Shown here: in pieces, positions 62,219-64,000 of the stretch
Layout: the number at the start of each line of letters is the position of its first letter
Numbering within the stretch: position 1 is the stretch's first letter
Assembly (NCBI RefSeq): GCF_003096095.1
Contig: NZ_CP015453.1
Location: 62,001 to 126,000 of the forward strand
DNA length: 64,000 bases
Direction: 5' to 3'
Source: Dietzia psychralcaliphila
Lineage (GTDB): Bacteria > Actinomycetota > Actinomycetes > Mycobacteriales > Mycobacteriaceae
Position numbers and translations under genes: made by a program
The notes under the pieces: model-generated
What the model saw: only the letters and a program-made list of their open reading frames with translations
Database searches by the model: none
What the model was told of the DNA's origin: nothing

Positions 62219-63085
62219 ATGGGCGCAGACGCGCGCATGAACACCGAGGTCGATGCAGAGGCCGGCGCCGACGTCGAGACCGAGGCCGAGGTCGTCGCGG
62301 AGGTGGTGGGATCCGGAACGGCACCCGGTGACGTCCGACTCACGAGCGTGCACAACTTCCGCGACGTGGCGGGCCCCGGCTACTCGCTCCACCCCTCGGG
62401 GACCATGGCCCGCGGTCTCGTCTACCGTTCCACCACGTTGTCCGTGGGAGACGACGACCTCGGGGTGCTCGAACGGCTCGGGGTGAGCACCATCGTGGAC
62501 CTGCGGACCGACGACGAGATCACCAGACAGCCCGATGTGATCCCCGCCGGCGCCGACTACCTGACCATCGACGTCCTCGCCGGCAACACCTCCGCTGCCA
62601 CTTTCACCGGCGCCGGGACCTTCAGCGTGGAGGACGCGCGCCGTGAGATGGCCACGACCTACGACAGGTTCGTTCTCGGAGACCAGGAGCGGCTGGCGTT
62701 CGGCCGCGCCGTCCACGCGGTGGCGCTCTCGTCGGGCCCGGCCATCGTCCACTGCACGGCCGGCAAGGACCGGACGGGCTGGATCTCCGCCGTACTGCAG
62801 TTGCTCGCCGGGGTCAGGGACGAGGACGTGATCACGGACTACCTGCTCACCCGCGAGTTGTCCGCCGACTTCGTCACCTCCATCCGGACCTACGTCCGAG
62901 CCGACATGCCGGACAATCTCGAGGCGATCGACGTACTCATCGGAGTCGAGGAGAGCAACATCCGGCGTTCGCTGAACGCGTTGGACAGGGAGTTCGGCGA
63001 CATCCGCCGATACCTCGTGGAAGGCGCCGGGTTGGAGGACGCGCTGGTGGAGGAGTTGGGCGCCCGCCTCAGAACAGGACGATGA
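62219..63085 (+). CDS. tyrosine-protein phosphatase (PtpB-like)
   Basis: A 288-residue phosphatase of the Y_phosphatase3 family that includes mycobacterial PtpB. NFRDVAGPG, VYRSTTLS and IVDLRTDDE precede the P-loop HCTAGKDRTG (His178-Cys179...Arg184). The N-terminus is an acidic Glu/Val-rich stretch of about 35 residues. I chose the ATG at 62219 because AAGGGG lies upstream; an ATG at 62237 is possible. It dephosphorylates phosphotyrosine or phosphoinositides. Its 3' end overlaps the convergent gene by 17 bases. Confidence 0.88.
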   Translation: MGADARMNTEVDAEAGADVETEAEVVAEVVGSGTAPGDVRLTSVHNFRDVAGPGYSLHPSGTMARGLVYRSTTLSVGDDDLGVLERLGVSTIVDLRTDDEITRQPDVIPAGADYLTIDVLAGNTSAATFTGAGTFSVEDARREMATTYDRFVLGDQERLAFGRAVHAVALSSGPAIVHCTAGKDRTGWISAVLQLLAGVRDEDVITDYLLTRELSADFVTSIRTYVRADMPDNLEAIDVLIGVEESNIRRSLNALDREFGDIRRYLVEGAGLEDALVEELGARLRTGR

Positions 63086-63458
63086 CGGCGCCGAGCACAC
63101 CGCCGAAGGCGATCGCCTCGAGGACCACCGCGACGGTACGACCGACCTCGGACCGGGCCACGGCGTGCACCCTGGGGCCGGCCATGCTCAACGCGAACAC
63201 CAACACGATGACCGCCACCCCGACCAGCGTGTCCGCGAGCCGGGCAGCCACCCCGTAGACGGCCCCGAGCCCGATCAACCCACCCATCACCGCGGCCGAG
63301 ATCGTGGTCAGAGGCGCTGGGAAGACCGCGGCCGGGGTCGCTTCCCGACGCCCCGTGACGTCTCCGGCGGGCACGACCTCTGCCCGGGCGCCCTCAGCAG
63401 GAGGCGCCGGGGTGGACTGACTCCGGTCCCGGTCCTCGAGCATCAGATTTCGGTTCAT
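63069..63458 (-). CDS. small membrane protein of unknown function
   Basis: A 129-residue protein with a polar N-terminus and three C-terminal hydrophobic segments (TISAAVMGGLIGLGAVYGVA, LVGVAVIVLVFALSMAGP and VAVVLEAIAFGGVLGAVIVLF). The ATG at 63458 begins MNRNLMLEDRDRS. It overlaps the phosphatase 3' end. Function unknown. Confidence 0.7.
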   Translation of the reverse strand: MNRNLMLEDRDRSQSTPAPPAEGARAEVVPAGDVTGRREATPAAVFPAPLTTISAAVMGGLIGLGAVYGVAARLADTLVGVAVIVLVFALSMAGPRVHAVARSEVGRTVAVVLEAIAFGGVLGAVIVLF

Positions 63459-63700
63459 GGTCGTCGACCCTACGGCCCGTATCCGAGGTAATCCTTCGCC
63501 GTCCCTGTGGAATAGCTGGATAGTTGGAAAGTCCTGGTCAGCGACCTGAGGTGACCGGAGAGATCGGTCACAACCGTCCGTGGGGTCCGCGGCTGGGGCT
63601 GTGTGGCTGCATGCCCGTGAGAGTGTCGGCGGGCGTAGGATTCGCGTGGATCCGGTGGGGGCCGGGTCTGTTGCGTTGTAGAGAAGGTCGGGGGTCTGGT

Positions 63701-64000
63701 GTGGTCGCTTCGGGTGCGGTGGGAGGCTGGTTCGAGCCGGGGGACGATGCCGCGAGAGCGTGGGACGAGGCCGAGGCGGTGCTCCTGGCGTGCGAGGACC
63801 TCGATGCCGTGATGGAGACGATCCGGCGGGCGGAATCCCCGGTCGACGCACGGCGAGCCCTCAAGCTGGGGTTCGGCTTCTCCGGCAGGCAGGCCGCGTT
63901 ACTGCTCACCCTTCCGGTGCTGTCGTTCACGCGGTCAGAGCGTGACCGGATGCGCGACAGCCGCCGCGCACGGATGGACCTCCTCGCCGACGTCACCGGG
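63701..64000 (+). CDS. start of a GyrA/topoisomerase-like gene (partial)
   Basis: From GTG 63701 the frame is open to the window end. It encodes DEAEAVLLACEDLDAVMETIRRA, then LKLGFGFSGRQAALLLTLPVLSFTRSERDRMRDSR, which resembles the coiled-coil tower/exit-gate segment of GyrA (FxLSxxQAxxILxMxLxxLTxxExxKI) without the catalytic N-terminus. It may be a small GyrA-related protein known in actinobacteria. The start is uncertain because no good ribosome site was found. Confidence 0.55.
   Translation, partial: MVASGAVGGWFEPGDDAARAWDEAEAVLLACEDLDAVMETIRRAESPVDARRALKLGFGFSGRQAALLLTLPVLSFTRSERDRMRDSRRARMDLLADVTG

Noticed and set aside
1-64000. tRNA or rRNA genes, prophage or biosynthetic gene cluster
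   Set aside because: No cloverleaf-like or rRNA-like stretch, phage structural gene, or PKS/NRPS module was seen in any gap or gene.

Overview
The window is about 70% G+C, densely coded, and rich in 4-base GTGA/ATGA gene overlaps. Together with lipid-type enzymes (acyl-CoA dehydrogenases, a FadD-like ligase), a mycobacterial-style membrane adenylate cyclase, a PtpB-like phosphatase and an F420-type oxidoreductase, this points to a mycolic-acid actinobacterium (Mycobacteriales; Dietzia or a Rhodococcus/Gordonia relative is my guess). No tRNA, rRNA, CRISPR array or prophage was seen. Most genes look chromosomal and ordinary.

Layout. 1-0.9 kb: the 3' part of an IS256-family transposase, with a stub of a disrupted gene and its terminator behind it. 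1.3-10.9 kb: a surface-protein island of four secreted proteins. Three are large and built from Ig-like repeats, and two of these share an N-terminal domain I do not recognise. 11.3-14.4 kb: pntAB transhydrogenase. 14.5-24.2 kb: a nitrogen cluster, with amt divergent from a type III glutamine synthetase followed by three glutamate-synthase-like genes, an XRE/cupin regulator, an M20 amidohydrolase and a sarcosine-oxidase-like flavoprotein. This matches the first half of the N-methylglutamate (methylamine) route. 24.2-28.1 kb: a PhzF-like gene broken by one amber codon, a helical protein, an acyl-CoA dehydrogenase and an F420-type oxidoreductase. 28.1-40.8 kb: secreted proteins, two transporters, hydrolases, a large catalase, a second acyl-CoA dehydrogenase coupled to a START-like gene, and YceI. 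40.9-45.8 kb: two divergent, tightly overlapped operons (flavin monooxygenase-TetR-hydrolase and SDR-SDR) around a palindromic operator. 45.8-51.7 kb: cupin/DUF1622, a leaderless luciferase-like oxidoreductase, a thiamine-binding protein, a secreted lipase, an SDR and a methyltransferase. 51.9-55.0 kb: a sigma factor-ogt-LysE-MFS operon. 55.1-64 kb: ppc, DUF4870, an acyl-CoA synthetase, an adenylate cyclase, a tyrosine phosphatase and the start of a GyrA-like gene.

How genes work together. The amt/GS/MgsABC set would import ammonium or methylammonium, make a gamma-glutamyl amide, and transfer the (methyl)amine to form (N-methyl)glutamate. GlnR-like boxes lie in its divergent promoter. The sigma-ogt pair suggests an alkylation or stress circuit. 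The TetR operon suggests substrate-inducible oxidation of a ketone, alcohol or ester. All functions are inferred from sequence alone; no database search was run.
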